In this document: positions 33,641-46,900 of the stretch, piece after piece
Layout: every line of letters starts with the position of its first letter
How positions within the stretch are numbered: position 1 is the first letter of the stretch
Source: Trichosphaerium sp. ATCC 40318
Lineage: Eukaryota; Discosea; Flabellinia; Trichosidae
Reading direction: 5' to 3'
DNA length: 64,000 nt
NCBI GenBank assembly: GCA_038496445.1
Contig: JALMLS010000123.1
Span: 21,165-85,164 of the forward strand
Translations under genes and position numbers: made by a program
Notes under the pieces: generated by a model
Databases searched by the model: none
What the model was told of the DNA's origin: nothing
What the model saw: only the letters and a program-made list of their open reading frames with translations

Positions 33641-36600
33641 CCCCAGAACGTTGAACGCTTCTTCTTAACAGCTCTGCTTGATTTAGAGCGCGGTACAGAT
33701 TTACCCTTGCTTAAACTTGGACTACGACGTGATCTACGCATGTAAGTGGCTATTGCTTTAGCAATACGTGGTCGTGGGTTTTCTTTATCCTTTGCAAGAT
33801 CTAGAGGATACACAGGTACTTTTCCCGCCTAAAAATGCGAATAGTTAGTACACATTAAAACTACATGCTCGATGAAATATGTTAAAAAACCAAAACCGTA
33901 GGGTAAAAGTGAGAAAAAAGAAGGATTTTTTGTCAAGTAAGTTTTTTTTGGTGTTTGTTTCTTGAAGACAAATAGGGCTTGCGTCGATCTTTTGTCTGTT
34001 TGTTTTTTTTGAAAGTATCATTTTATAAGTTCTTCGTTATTGACTTGTTTTGTTACCTGTATGACATCAACTTGTTGTCCAATAAGAACATTTACAATCT
34101 CAATAGAACCGCCTAAAACGGCCCAATGTAATGGAGTCCACTCCAAGCGACCATCAATCCTGTTTATATCCGCACCAGCTTCAATTAACAATTTAACAAC
34201 ATGGAAATTACCAATTAGACAAGCAGCATGAATAGGAGGAAACTCATTATCATCGACGTCACCCTATGAGAAAAGTCAGAGTCAATAAAAGTATTATCTG
34301 ACGTTTTTTTCTTCTTGGCCTTTTTAGGAGGGTCGTGCTCCATTAAATGGAGTCTATCAAATAAAAACGTACTCTTTCTACATCAACACCATGGTCAATA
34401 AGACATTGTACCATTGCTACAGAGTCTTGTTTCTCTAACTGTTCAATAGCAATCAACAAAGGTGTTTGACCCAAAATATCAGTTGTTCGAAGTTTTGCGC
34501 CATGTTTTATCATTATACGAACTGCGTCGGTGCTAAAGGTAAGAAAATAAGTTAGCACACTAAAAGAGATAAATGATATGGTAGGTACCTTCCCCACAAG
34601 ACAGCGAAATGAAGAGGTGGAATAGCAAAGGCAGTTGTGTTTAAGTTTTCTTTGTTGTTTGACAACATCTTTTCAAGAGCTAGTGGGTTGCTATCTTTTA
34701 ATGTTGACCAAAACTGTCTGTCTTCATCAGTTACAACAATAACTTGTTGTGTTTTATATCTATAATCTGCAGACTTTCTACGTTCTCTACCTTCAGTCTG
34801 AACACTTAAGTGTTCAAGTTTCTTAAGTTGTCTATTCTCGTTTGCTAGCTCCAAGTTCTTTGCTTCGAGGTCTTTGTACTTTAACAGCGCTTCTTGTACC
34901 AGCTCTGTTACTTGTACTTCCTCTTTACCTTCTGAAAGTAGTAGCTTGAACTTCAACTCTTCCACTAGGTCGAACGAGTCAGAGACAGAAAAAGATCAAG
35001 ATTTTCATTTTTAAAGAAATGTACCTTCAAATTGTAGAGAAGAGTTTGTCTTTCTTAAACTAGCTAATTCTTTCGAATGAGCATCTGATAACTGTTGGTA
35101 TCTATCTCTTAGAGTTTCTGTAAACTGTGAAATCTCTGCAGCTTTCTTTTTTACACGCATTGTGACAAGTGAATCCAACTCCTCTTGTGATATTGTAATA
35201 CCATCTTTATTATTGTTATCCTCCTAAAAAACAATCAGCCAAAAAACGAAAAAACGGTCAAAGCTCCGGTATGTATATGATTAAAGTACGTACATGTGGT
35301 GCAATTAAGGTTCTTGAAATGGTTTTACCGTCCTCAGAAAACAAAGAGTCAAAAGTACCTCTTCTCTGAAAATTCTAGGGCAAGAGTAAATGTGATGATA
35401 ATAGGATCTTTAACTTACCACACTTCTACCACCGCTTCTCTCATGAGGAGAGGATGGCGTTGATCGTCCTCTCTGCTGTTTAAGCTGTGATTTTGCTAAC
35501 GCATGAGCACGTTTAATGCATTCTAGTTCAGCGATGACTGTTGCTAATTGCTCATCTTTTGTTTTAATAGTGAACTCTAACAAAGCATTTCTTTCCTTTA
35601 ATGATGCATTGTCGAGGTCAGGCAGTTCGCTTGTTAATTTCTCTATCTCCTGAAGTTGTCTTTGTAGTGCCGTGTTATCCGTGGGCGCCGCTATGGTAAT
35701 CGAAGGTACACTACTCTGGCTTGGTGAAGTTGAAATTTCAGTAGAGCTCTTCAAGTCTTGTATCTAATTTTTTTTTCGTTAACTTTCTTTCAAACAGTGT
35801 TTAGTTTGTACCTTCTTTGAGAGCTCTTTGGTCTTTGCTACCTCCTTATCATATAAAGATTTAAGTTCTTTGTAATCAGTATATACATCATCAGCACTGA
35901 TTGCTATAGCTGGTACAGGTGAAGCAGTAGTTTGACTGTTTTGAAGAGATTCTTCCAAGCTTTTGATTTTATCTTCAAGAGCTTTAACAACGCCTTCATG
36001 GTTAGCAGCCTCAGCTGCCTCAATCTGCTTAGCCTTTTCAGTTTCTAGAGACTCCTCAAGTGATTTGACTTGCATCTGAAGTGATGTCACATTTGCTTCA
36101 GCTTCAGAAGACTTAGCTTCTTCTTTAGCAAGAGATTCTCGAAGCTGATCAAGTTCAGTTTCTGTTTCATTGTTTACAGCTTCCTTAGCCTTTTCTTCTT
36201 CAAGAGATGCCTTTAATTGATTTATCGTTTCTTCTAGGCTAGATTTAAGTTCTTCAGATTCTGACTTGGTTTTCTGAAGCTCAGAAATAGTTTCTTCTTG
36301 AACAGTGTGTTTTTCTTTTAATTCTTTAATCTCATTAGTAAGCTCTAAGAACTTCTCCTCCTGTGAAGTTATTTTATCCTTTTCAGCTTGTAGTTGCTCT
36401 TCAAGTGTTAGAATAGACTGTTCGGCTTCCTTTTCTTTTGTTGTGTGGGCTTCAAGCTTTGTTTCCATGTCGTCCTTGATTGTTTTTAATTGCTCTTCAA
36501 GCGTTAGTATAGATTGCTCGGCTTCCTTTTCTTTCGTTGTGTGAGCTTCAATATTCGTTTCTAAGTCCTCCTTTACAGACTTAAGTTCTTCATTAATCTT

Positions 36601-39600
36601 TACTATCTCTGAACTTTTTGAAGCAATTTCTTTCTTGTACTCATCGACGTTTTCGTCTTGTAGTTTATCCTTTATGGCTGCATACTTAACTTGAAGCTCA
36701 GTAAGTTGAGTTTCAAATGCATCACGTTGGGCTTTTATGTTACTAACATCACGTGCTTCCATCTTGAGCTTTCTAAGCATTTTTCTATCCAAGAGGTCAG
36801 CATCGTATCTTTGCATACAATGTACCTGGCTAGTTTCCCTCTCCACATCGTTTGAGCCCAGAGAGCTCCTCTTTGAAGAGATTTAAAGTATTTATGTCCT
36901 ACTGAACCACGAATATATTTCTGTAGAACAGTGGCATGATGCTCTAAGTAACAAGTTAATATTGTTTTCCAATCAAAAATAAAAAGCTCCAAAAAGCGTT
37001 CAACTCACCTTTCTTTTTGTGCCAGAACTGTCTTCGAGCGATTTCAGCACGCAAAGCTATTACTATGTTAGCTATACGTCATAATAAAGAATTAGCTTAC
37101 CAGACTGGATAGTGACAACATCATAATGATCTGACAAGTATTTTGATCTACATAAATACATCCTTGCTACACGTTGTAATCGTGTAGCAGCACATGTTTC
37201 TCTCACTGCTTTTACGATAGCTTTTGCTTTAATCATGCGCCAAACTAAATTGTTATTAAATACACAACATTGACAAGAAGCATTCAAAGAAAAGGCAATC
37301 AAAAAAAGAAAAAAAGGGGCACGCACATGCTTGCATTTTGATGATTGCTTTACGCATTATAGCATACTTTTTAACAGCTTGAGATCTTTTGAAATGTTTC
37401 TGTATAGTAACAGCAGCATTGACACGTTTACGTCTTCTGAATTCCTCAAGATTTGCAAGAACGCCAACTTTTAGAAACAACTTTGTAACTCCAAATTGAA
37501 TTAACTTTTCTTCAATCTTTAAATGCTCAACAAGTCTTTCTGCAGCTTTTTTATAATCCCCATTAGGCTTGAATAGTTTTTTAGCTGGTAAGAGCATATT
37601 ATATCGTTCCCAAAAGTCAGAATATTTCTTTCTACTTGGAAATCCTGCTCGACAGATTCTTATTGCTTCCATAACACCTCCACACCGAAGTTGTTGTAAT
37701 ACCATTGACTTCCAAAACATCTCTGGGACCTTCTCCTCGTTCGGTTTTATACATCTAACATAGTGGGGTTTTGTACTACTAATTATACCCATAAGTTCAG
37801 CAAGAGACTCCTGTACAAGATTGTTAACAAATGGACAGCTATCCGCAAATGATTTTCGACACGTGCCTTAAACTGAGTTCCAATACTAATAAAGGTTGTT
37901 CCAGAGCCTGACTGAGATTTATTTCCTCTAGGAGATGCGGAACGTCCTCTTCGTTTTGGAGGTGCACTAAAAAATGTTAAAGGGTTTTTAAAAGTAGTTC
38001 AGAAATGTCTACCTCAGCCCACCCCTCTTTGTCTTACGTGGAGCTCTCCCTTTTGACTTTGGAGGTTCAAAAACCTCAGCCAGAAAAGCGTTAGAGGATG
38101 CACGTATGGTATGAAGCTGTTCAACGATGACAAAATCATTATTCTTCTCCAAGAAACCAGTTGCATTGTATTTGATTTTACCGGCATAATGTAGTATTTT
38201 AAATTCAATTTCTGATGTCTTCACAGTTTGAAAGAATGGATTACGCCCGCTTGCGCGTACCAGCTTCCTAACATAGTGTGATTTACTCTAAAAAGAATAT
38301 GTGGTAACTTACCGGCAGTATTGCTCATCAGAGCCACCAGGAAATTGACATTCTTCATCAAGTACAGATAGAATACCATTACGCTTTTCTATTAGATCTA
38401 AGCAAGGTTGATTGTCCTTAAAATCAATATACTCCCAGCTTATTTTTTCTTTTTTGTAAGCTGCTTGTTCAAGTTTGAACACGTGCTATGATAAAAAAAT
38501 TATACATCACGTGATACATAGAAAAAAAAGAAAAAAACGTACCTGATTAAATTGTTGTTGAAGTTTTTCATTTGCCTTTTGGATAAGTTAGTTGAGTGCG
38601 AAGAAATTAGTTTGGATAAATGGTACATACGTAGTTAATACAAAATTGTTCAAAACTGTTATACTCAAACGACTCAAACCCGTAGATATCAAGTACACCA
38701 ATAAATGCTTTCATTTTCTTTGTATTATCGATAGATACGTTAATACGATTAACAAGCCTTAATAAAAAGTTGGAATCATGCAATATGCAATCGTTTGTAG
38801 TACCATGTAAACACACGTGAATATATCAACATAGCCATAGAATCACGAGCTTGCTCAGCTTCTACTACTTGCAATGGTACTTCATAAAACTCTGAGCTAT
38901 TCTTTGAGCCTATTAAACGGTCAGCTACGCCTTAACACTCTTGGTAAAAAATATAATCATTGCACCTTTGACAGTAAGTTTTTTTGTCAACAAAGTTGAT
39001 AAGGCTGCATCTATATTAAGACCAAGGAGATTACACGATATGTCTAATGCTTTTACGCCCTAATACCTTAATAAGCAAAATAAGGAAGTAACAATCACGT
39101 ACTTCTTCATCAACGCCAGCTTTGGTGTCTCCACCTTCTGCCTCATCTTCGATAAATGTGATATTACCCAAAAATAATACACCGATAAGAACTCTGATTA
39201 TAACATTAGTTGACGTGTCAACGTAGTTTTATTGTACCTCCAAATTAGTACTTGCTCATCTTTGCTTATACCAACAGTAGCCAAAGCTTGAAGAGTCTCT
39301 TCAAAAACCTCAGCATCATCAACGTCCTCAATTACTGGGTCTGATTGAGCTAGGTAAAAGAAATCTTCTGCCTCTAGATCTGTCAAGCCTAATTCCTCTC
39401 GGACATCATCTTCAAGCCCAGCAAGAAGCTATTCAGTAATTAGAGCGTGATGTACTAAATACAACCGTACTTGGTAGAAAATATGATAATTTCTTTCACT
39501 TTCAGATTGACGAACAAGTCTAGATTTCTCAAGGAGATAAGTCCATATCTTAGCTCCGATAATGACACCTGCTTCATTGAATTGCACTTCAATAAATTTA

Positions 39601-40700
39601 CCAAACCGACTCGAATTATCGTTACGCGTTGTTTTAGCGTTACCGAAAGCCTACATTACATTAATTAGTAAATAGATTCCATTTTACAGACACGAAAATC
39701 AATACAGCTTTCAAATACTTTGGCATTTGTTTTATGACGCACCTCAAGTACAGGAGTGCTCGCTAGCACCTTATCCTCGATTGATTTTTGATCAGTAACA
39801 TGATCAGGATTCATAGCGGCAAAGTATTGGAGAATAAACTAGATAAAGGGGTAAGAAATTGCTATCTTACCATTTTTTTTTTGTATACCTTCGTTGTTTC
39901 AGTCTTTCCCGCGCCTGATTCACCACTAACTAATACTGACTGGTTTTCGCCTTTACATAACTGTCAGTATCCAGTAACAAAGACAAAAAATTATGAAATG
40001 ATTGAGTGAACATTCTCTGATTCACTTCGAAAATGGTGATGCTACTGAGCTAGTCCAGCATTACACGTACCGAAATCTACCATGGAGCGATATGCGTTCT
40101 CTGCTAGAGAGTATACATGAGGTTCTAGTTGATCTCGGTCAGCACCAACGAAACTCTTTATTATATCAGGGGAATAAATAGGTAAACGCTTGTATGGGTT
40201 CACCTACGCGTGGTGAGTTGAATAGCGAGCGTAAACTTTTAGCGTACAGCAACAAGAATTGTTCCTGAGAAAGTATAAATCTCATTTCTCTTGTAACGGT
40301 ACCCCAAGTTATGTAATACGCCTGGTTCGTGCTTGATAAAGTTAGAAGAGTTTCATTCAAAAAAAACGTTACCAATAATGACAAGTTTGTCAAATCAGCT
40401 ACTCCTTGTAGTATTGAGGGATTACACATCCAGACCTCACCGCTAGGTACGGATTTTTCCTTTTTAGATAAGCCTTGATTTTTAATGTGGTATTCTACGC
40501 TGTACCTCCTCCCCGTCATCTGTATCTATTGATACAACCGTCGTTGTAGCGTTTCTTGATTTTACGATGCCACTAATGTAAAATTCCTCCTGGTCCGTCA
40601 CCCAAACCTGGTTTTCAGTTTTAGTTTCTGTTTTGAACAACGAATGTTCTCAAAAACTTACTTTTGTTCCAACGCCTATTTCTTCATCTGTTGTAGCCAT
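33637..40700 (-). CDS. Unconventional myosin heavy chain with IQ motifs, coiled coil and C-terminal ankyrin repeats
   Basis: An actin-based ATPase motor. The ATG at 40700 ([13 protein letters not shown]) leads to an SH3-like segment and then the motor: P-loop [19 protein letters not shown] at about 39950-39900; switch II region [20 protein letters not shown]; loop 2 with [46 protein letters not shown]. Several IQ motifs follow ([54 protein letters not shown]). Next is a long coiled coil (about 36850-34700), then ankyrin repeats at about 34970-34040 ([20 protein letters not shown] then [33 protein letters not shown] then [12 protein letters not shown]). A basic Ser-rich end ([20 protein letters not shown]) stops at 33637. 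Long coiled coil implies a dimer; ankyrins are the probable cargo site. No dilute, FERM or MyTH4 domain seen. Confidence 0.92.
36395..36586 (-). repeat. 96-bp tandem duplication in the myosin coiled coil
   Basis: Two copies, starting 96 bp apart at 36395 and 36491 on the plus strand (TGCTCTTCAAG...), encode [20 protein letters not shown] twice. The 32-residue unit changes coiled-coil length in frame. The copies differ at scattered sites, so the event is recent but not new. Confidence 0.8.
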
Positions 40701-40992
40701 TTTAGTAGCCTCACGCCGTACAAACGCAACAGTAGTATACTAACTGCGTTTATGGTAGTACGCGTTACCAATTGTCCTAGCGATTGAACGATTGAACGCA
40801 AGTGTGTTATACCGTAATTATGTAGCACAAATACCAAAGCGGAATTTTATCCTTCCTCGTACTTAATGTAACGGAGCATTAAGCAACCCATCATCCCGAC
40901 TATTGCGTGAAGATACAGGTTCACGAGTGTGCGTACATCACGTGTGGGGTAATTGGTGTCGATTTGTCAAAACCAATACTTGATCACCTGTA

Positions 40993-43900
40993 ATGGAGGG
41001 TGAAACGAAGGTTCTAAAGTCGGGGGACTTTGTTCTATGCTTCTCTGAGGCAGCAGAAGAGGATGGATTTTTAGCGCCTGTAGGTTCAGCAAACAATACC
41101 TGCACAGTGCGAGCGACGAAGGAGAAAGGTGTGCGGGATCGCCAAAGCTTTACGGCTGTATTTAACTAACACAAACAGATTGCGTCTTCAAGCTTGTGCC
41201 TGCTGTTCAACTGTTTCTAAACAACGGAAAAGACGCTGGTGATAAACTCAAGGCAATAAACAAGCTAATCAAAACGTGTAACGTTTTTAGGTTTTACAAA
41301 ACGCTGCGAAGAAATCGCTTGAGACGCATCTAGAGGGTAAAGATATAGTTTACGGACAAATTCTACAGGTACGCTCTGATTATCGGATACGAACGTTGCC
41401 AACAATTTGTAGTTCATCCACAAGCGTACCAATCGCGTTTTATCCATAAGTTCTACGCCTGCGGGCTTGGACGACGGTAACAACCTAGTGTCACTTCAAA
41501 AAGAAGCAAGTGTTGATGCTTCATTTAAAATAGTACCACACATGATAGACAAATGCGATGGTGACCAGGTGCGCGGTTTTTAACAACAAAAAACATAAAC
41601 AATTTGTGTAGAAAAATAGCTATTTTGTGCTTATATATGTTCTACTAGGTCGAAAACGGCGACAAAGTGCGTCTAGAGCATGTACAGAGTGGTAAATTTT
41701 TACACCAAATGTCGACCACTGATGAGGAGGGATACTATCGTATCAACTTGGAAACGGACTTTACAATATGGAGTATGTTCCATTCTGATATTGGCGAGGG
41801 TCACAGGTGTGTTACAGTGGCGTATTCTCTGGAAAAACCGGTTCACCTTTAGCAATCGCTTATAAAATATAGGGCAGCATTAGTTACAGGAAGTGTGATT
41901 CACTTGAATCACCCTGTCAGTGGATATTTGCACGGAAGTAGCGATGAGCAAACAGGTAATGTTTTTCATTGTTGTATAATAAGCAGTCTATTTTAACTAT
42001 TAATAGCCAAGTGTAAACGATATCCAATGAGAAAGGGTATAACACGCTCAACCTATAGGTATCCTACAATGTGGGTGGTAGAAAAAGCAGTAGAATTCGT
42101 AGAGGAATCTGATATAAATCAAGGTGCCATTGTTAGTATGGTTGTAAACTAATTGTGGTATTCATAGCTGAAATAACATGGAACCAGCCGATAAAATTGA
42201 GATTGTTCGGTACACATCAGTACTTGGCTCTTAAGGAGGTTGAAAAACAACCTTCACGTATTATACTAGCGGATAAATCTGACGTGACAGTTCACACAGT
42301 GTTTTCTCTTTATTCTGCAATGAAAAAGGTTCGTGTCTAAAAATGGTATCTCAATTCTTGTTTCTTATTATGGTTAATAGGAACAAGATGAAGTTTCTTT
42401 TGGTGCGAAAGTGATTGTTCAATCTACGACAACAAAGAAATGGCTACATTGTATCGATGAAAACATGAGCTACAGAGGATCTGACTTTGAAGTAAGTCTT
42501 AGTTCATAAAGTGTTTCAGTTCACTGACTTTTTTATTCATAGCTTTTCACAAATAAAAAGTTTAATCTCAAGGACGCAGCTTCTCTTATTCAAGTACCAC
42601 AAGCAGAAATTGAAGACTATGAATTTGTTCAACAACGTGTAGAAGTTCTAAGAGAATACAATAGAGTGGTAATGCAACAAGCTTACTAAACTTTATCCGT
42701 TGATTTCTTTGTTAGGCTCATAGGTCCCAAGATGAAGAAGAATTACTAGCTGTTGCTATACGAACACCTGTTCGTAAAGCTTTACAAGAGCTGATATTCT
42801 TCTGTACTGTGAGTGACGAGGATGACCCGTTCCTACGTGAGGGTACCCCGCACCACCAACACCAGAAACTGCTAGGCAGACTAGAGGTAAGGCTTAGTAA
42901 ATCTGTTATTTATCATTAAAATATAATCACTAGGTGCTTCATTGTTTAAGTGACATTGTAGCCTGCACAAAACCACAGGCTGAGGATCCTGTCGTACTAG
43001 CATATAGATTACTAAAGCTCATTGTAAAAAGTAATCCAAAGAGTGGAGTTAAAGTTGCACAATTGATTGCCTTAAGGACCATAGCCAACTGCAGCAACGA
43101 TAGGGTAGGTCACAGAACTTTGTACAACTTAAAAGATCACCCTAAATTTTTTAGTTGAAATGGTACATGAAGCTGCCAATAGCTGAAATGTTTGCTGAAG
43201 TATACGAAAACAATGAAGATCTTTTGTTTTCTATAGCGCCCGAAAGTATAAAGTCCATTGTGAGACTTGGAGCACGTACTAAACGAGCAGGGTAAGGCTT
43301 GCTAATTTATTTGGTTTCTCATTATTAACCTCATCTTAGATGGCTCATATTGCTCACTAAGCTTACTGTGTTTCATGGTGAAGTCATTCACTATAACCAA
43401 AAGCTTATTTGTCAGGCAATACAAGCCAGCAAGGATTTTCTGATTGATGTACAGGTACGCAAATATTATACGTATTTGTAGTGTATGATCTTATGATTCT
43501 TTTAGCTTAAGAATAAGGAAAATTTTATAATGATGACAAATGGAAAATGGGAAAGCCTACTCAACGTAATGCACAACGATGGCACTTCCAAAATGAAGAA
43601 ATATCTTGATTTTTTCAGGAATGAATTAGAACTCCTTGCGTTTCTATGCAAAGTACGTTAATGAGTATCCCATTTTTGACAACAACAAAGAACACCTAAT
43701 AAAACAAACAATCAATTAATGTGTTTTTTTCTAGGATAGAAATTACTTTTGCATAAAGTTTGTCTCTAAGAAAGTATCTTTTGCTTGTGCATTTGCTGGT
43801 TTAGCTAGTCAATCAATGAATCCAAACATGCGTGTTGCTTTTTGTTTAATTGTACAACATGCTTACACAGAAGTGCATCCAAACTCGCCCTCCAGGACAG

Positions 43901-46900
43901 CTATGCAACGTATATGGGTACTAAAGGATGTTTTAGATTTTTCTCTGTATATTCCTTAATACTAACGTATTGGCAATAGTATAATCCTAGATCTAAAGGC
44001 ATAGATATAGCTGATCAGGAAATAACGAGTAAATACGATTACCTTGATGAAGAAGGACCTGATACTGAACATAAGACTAAATTCGATAATCCAAGCACTC
44101 TGCAGGATTTTCTTATAAACTATGTATTCGATAGGCATCATTTTCAGTTTGATTATAGGCAACAACAATCACTACAGCCGCATCTATTACTAAGAGTTAT
44201 GATGTTGATGCGTAAATCATTTTATTATGGATTCTTGAAACGAAAGGAAAAATTATTGATAAAAAGATTAATGGTTATTTTGGCAATCAAACCGGACTTT
44301 GATGTCAATGGAAACCCAAGAATGCTTCCTCCACAAATGCTCAGACTTATTACAGTACGTAAACACTGTCACTAATTAACCAAAACTTAAGTTGTTATTA
44401 ATACTATAAACAGGAAGTAAAAATAGAAGCATTAAAGATGGTTGATAGATACTATATTCTTAAGCTCAATCAAAATGTGGCTTATTTCGTTAATACTAAG
44501 TTACACAGTACTATCTTATCTACTGGTGAGGATAAAGTAAAAGCTGCACTTATTAAACTAATACGGGACGAACTTGATACTGATAGCCTGATTATAAATG
44601 ACTCTGTGCGTTGATTAAGATTAACTTCTCTCATCAGTCTAAACTTACATTGTAATAGGATGCACCTGAGTACAATACAGAGAGGGTAATCTTATCATTG
44701 CTACGTCAAGAGGATAGTGAGTTGTCTTCTAGAGCGCTACCAGTATTATTAAAGATGTTGCGCTTCAAGAGGTTCGTCTATTACCTGTTATACACCTGCC
44801 TTGCCTTCATACTTACGAAATCATTTTCAGCAAAGCTGCTTCTGTAGTGCCGTATGTACTTGAAGAACTACAGTTTGTGACATTGAGTGATATGAAAGCA
44901 ACAGTTCAAGGTCTTGATGCGCAGCTCTCAAGTATACAACATTTATCTACAAACGTTTTGTTGCGGTCTGGTGTTGATGAACTGGTGGACATTATCAACA
45001 CTTTAACCTTGGAATGCGGTAGACGTAAAGCTAACAAGCGAATGATGAGGCTTGCAGGCGTTCATGAGCATATCTTAAAACTCATCAAAAGGTAGTATTG
45101 TTCTCTCCTCTGTTAGCTTTTTATGTTGATTATCTTTAGGCCACTTGAAGTATCTAATCCTGCGTTTATTTCAGGGATACTAAGCGAGTCATTTTTGTTT
45201 TTCAATACTTTTGTTGAAGGAGATAGACAAAATCAAGCTGCTCTTTTCATTCATTTGGACTTTATTCTATTCCAATTAGTGCGACACATTGACCTAGTAG
45301 TACGTTATATAAACGTTTTTATCATTAATACATGTATATCCTTGTGCGGTGTGTACTTATACATATGATAGAACATTTGTAAGCTCATTATTGGAGTGAT
45401 AAATGGTATATTCAAAAGAAATGAGGCTATTTGTAAGAAAGTATCAGAAAGGCAGGTCGGCGCTCTTGTCAATGTGTTGCTTTATTATCCTGCTTATCAA
45501 GAGGAAATAACGGATGTATTCCGTACTCTGACACATCCTGTTGGACGAGACTTGAAGAGATTACAGAATATGGTGTTCAAGTCATTGTTGGGTAGAAATG
45601 TTACAAAACAATTGCTGGTAGGAAACAACAAAGAGAAGGTGATTAGGATGTTGGACAACAAGGGTCGCAGCCGATTTGCGTCATCTCTTATGATGCACAA
45701 GTCTTCTTCTGCGTCCATGTCTAGCAAGCCTCGAAAGAAGAAATCAAGGTTATTATCTGATGATAAAGAACCTTTAATCGATGTTTCTGAGCAAAGTTCT
45801 TATGGAGATTATGATGACGATGATGCTCGCATAATGCAAGCCAAGCTTGGTGTTATATATGTTCTAGCTGTGACAGCAAGGTAACCTGTTTACTGTGTAC
45901 CTCGTTTTATCTTGCTAACATCTCTGTCATAGAGGGAGAAACTATACAACCGAAACGGCAGCTCAAAAGTTATTGTCAGTACAAGAATGTGTTAAAGTTT
46001 CAGCGAAAAAGTCCAACTTGTCTAACATTAAGGTTTGTTCTTTTATCGTATTATCTTAGTTAACTCATATTGGTTGTTAGTTACGTGAAACATATGCGTA
46101 TTTCTTGGATGAGGTGTATTTAAATACAGAGAGTTCTGTACAGGTTCTACCATCTGTATTGGCTCTTCAATACGATGCTACCTTTTGGCGTCTACTTAAA
46201 ACCATAACAAAAGATATAAAGGTGGTTAACAAGAAGTACAAGTACGTCTATAATATGTAAATCGTAAGTATAATTCATTGGTCACTGACAGCAATAATAA
46301 TAGCTTGCTATTGAAGTATGAGTCGTACTTGGTGACTGTACTACCTTTAATAGCCAATTTTTTTACAAAGTACTTTTCTCCAGATAGAGCCACAACGTGC
46401 GTTATTTTTCTTAGTCTAAAGCGTTTATTTTTCGTTTCCGAGAGCTAATTAAGATATAGTGATGCTCCTCAATCTGCTACAAGCTTGCTAAGCGCATTGA
46501 ATACTCTTTTAAAGCATCTAAAATCTGATTCAACTGACCATCTTGTAATTTTGAAGCATACCTACAATGCTATAAAGTCTATCCAGAGTATAGATACCAT
46601 AGTAGATATTATACGAAAACCGGTACGTGCTTTTTTGGTTTATAAACCATAACACGACAAATCACATGTGAACCACTTACACAAAGTATTTGGATTATTT
46701 TTTTAATCGACTAACAACGACTTGCTGTAGGAGATTGAAAGGGGATTAAAAGACGTTTCAGCACAATTGAAAATATCAGAAGTAGTAAAAAATAAGGCAT
46801 ACAAAGAGGTTGTCAGTACTATATTATCTCCAGACTCTCCAGCGCTTAAATCTGTTAAGTCAATGGTTAACCAAGTGTACGACTTTTTTTTTTGGATTTA

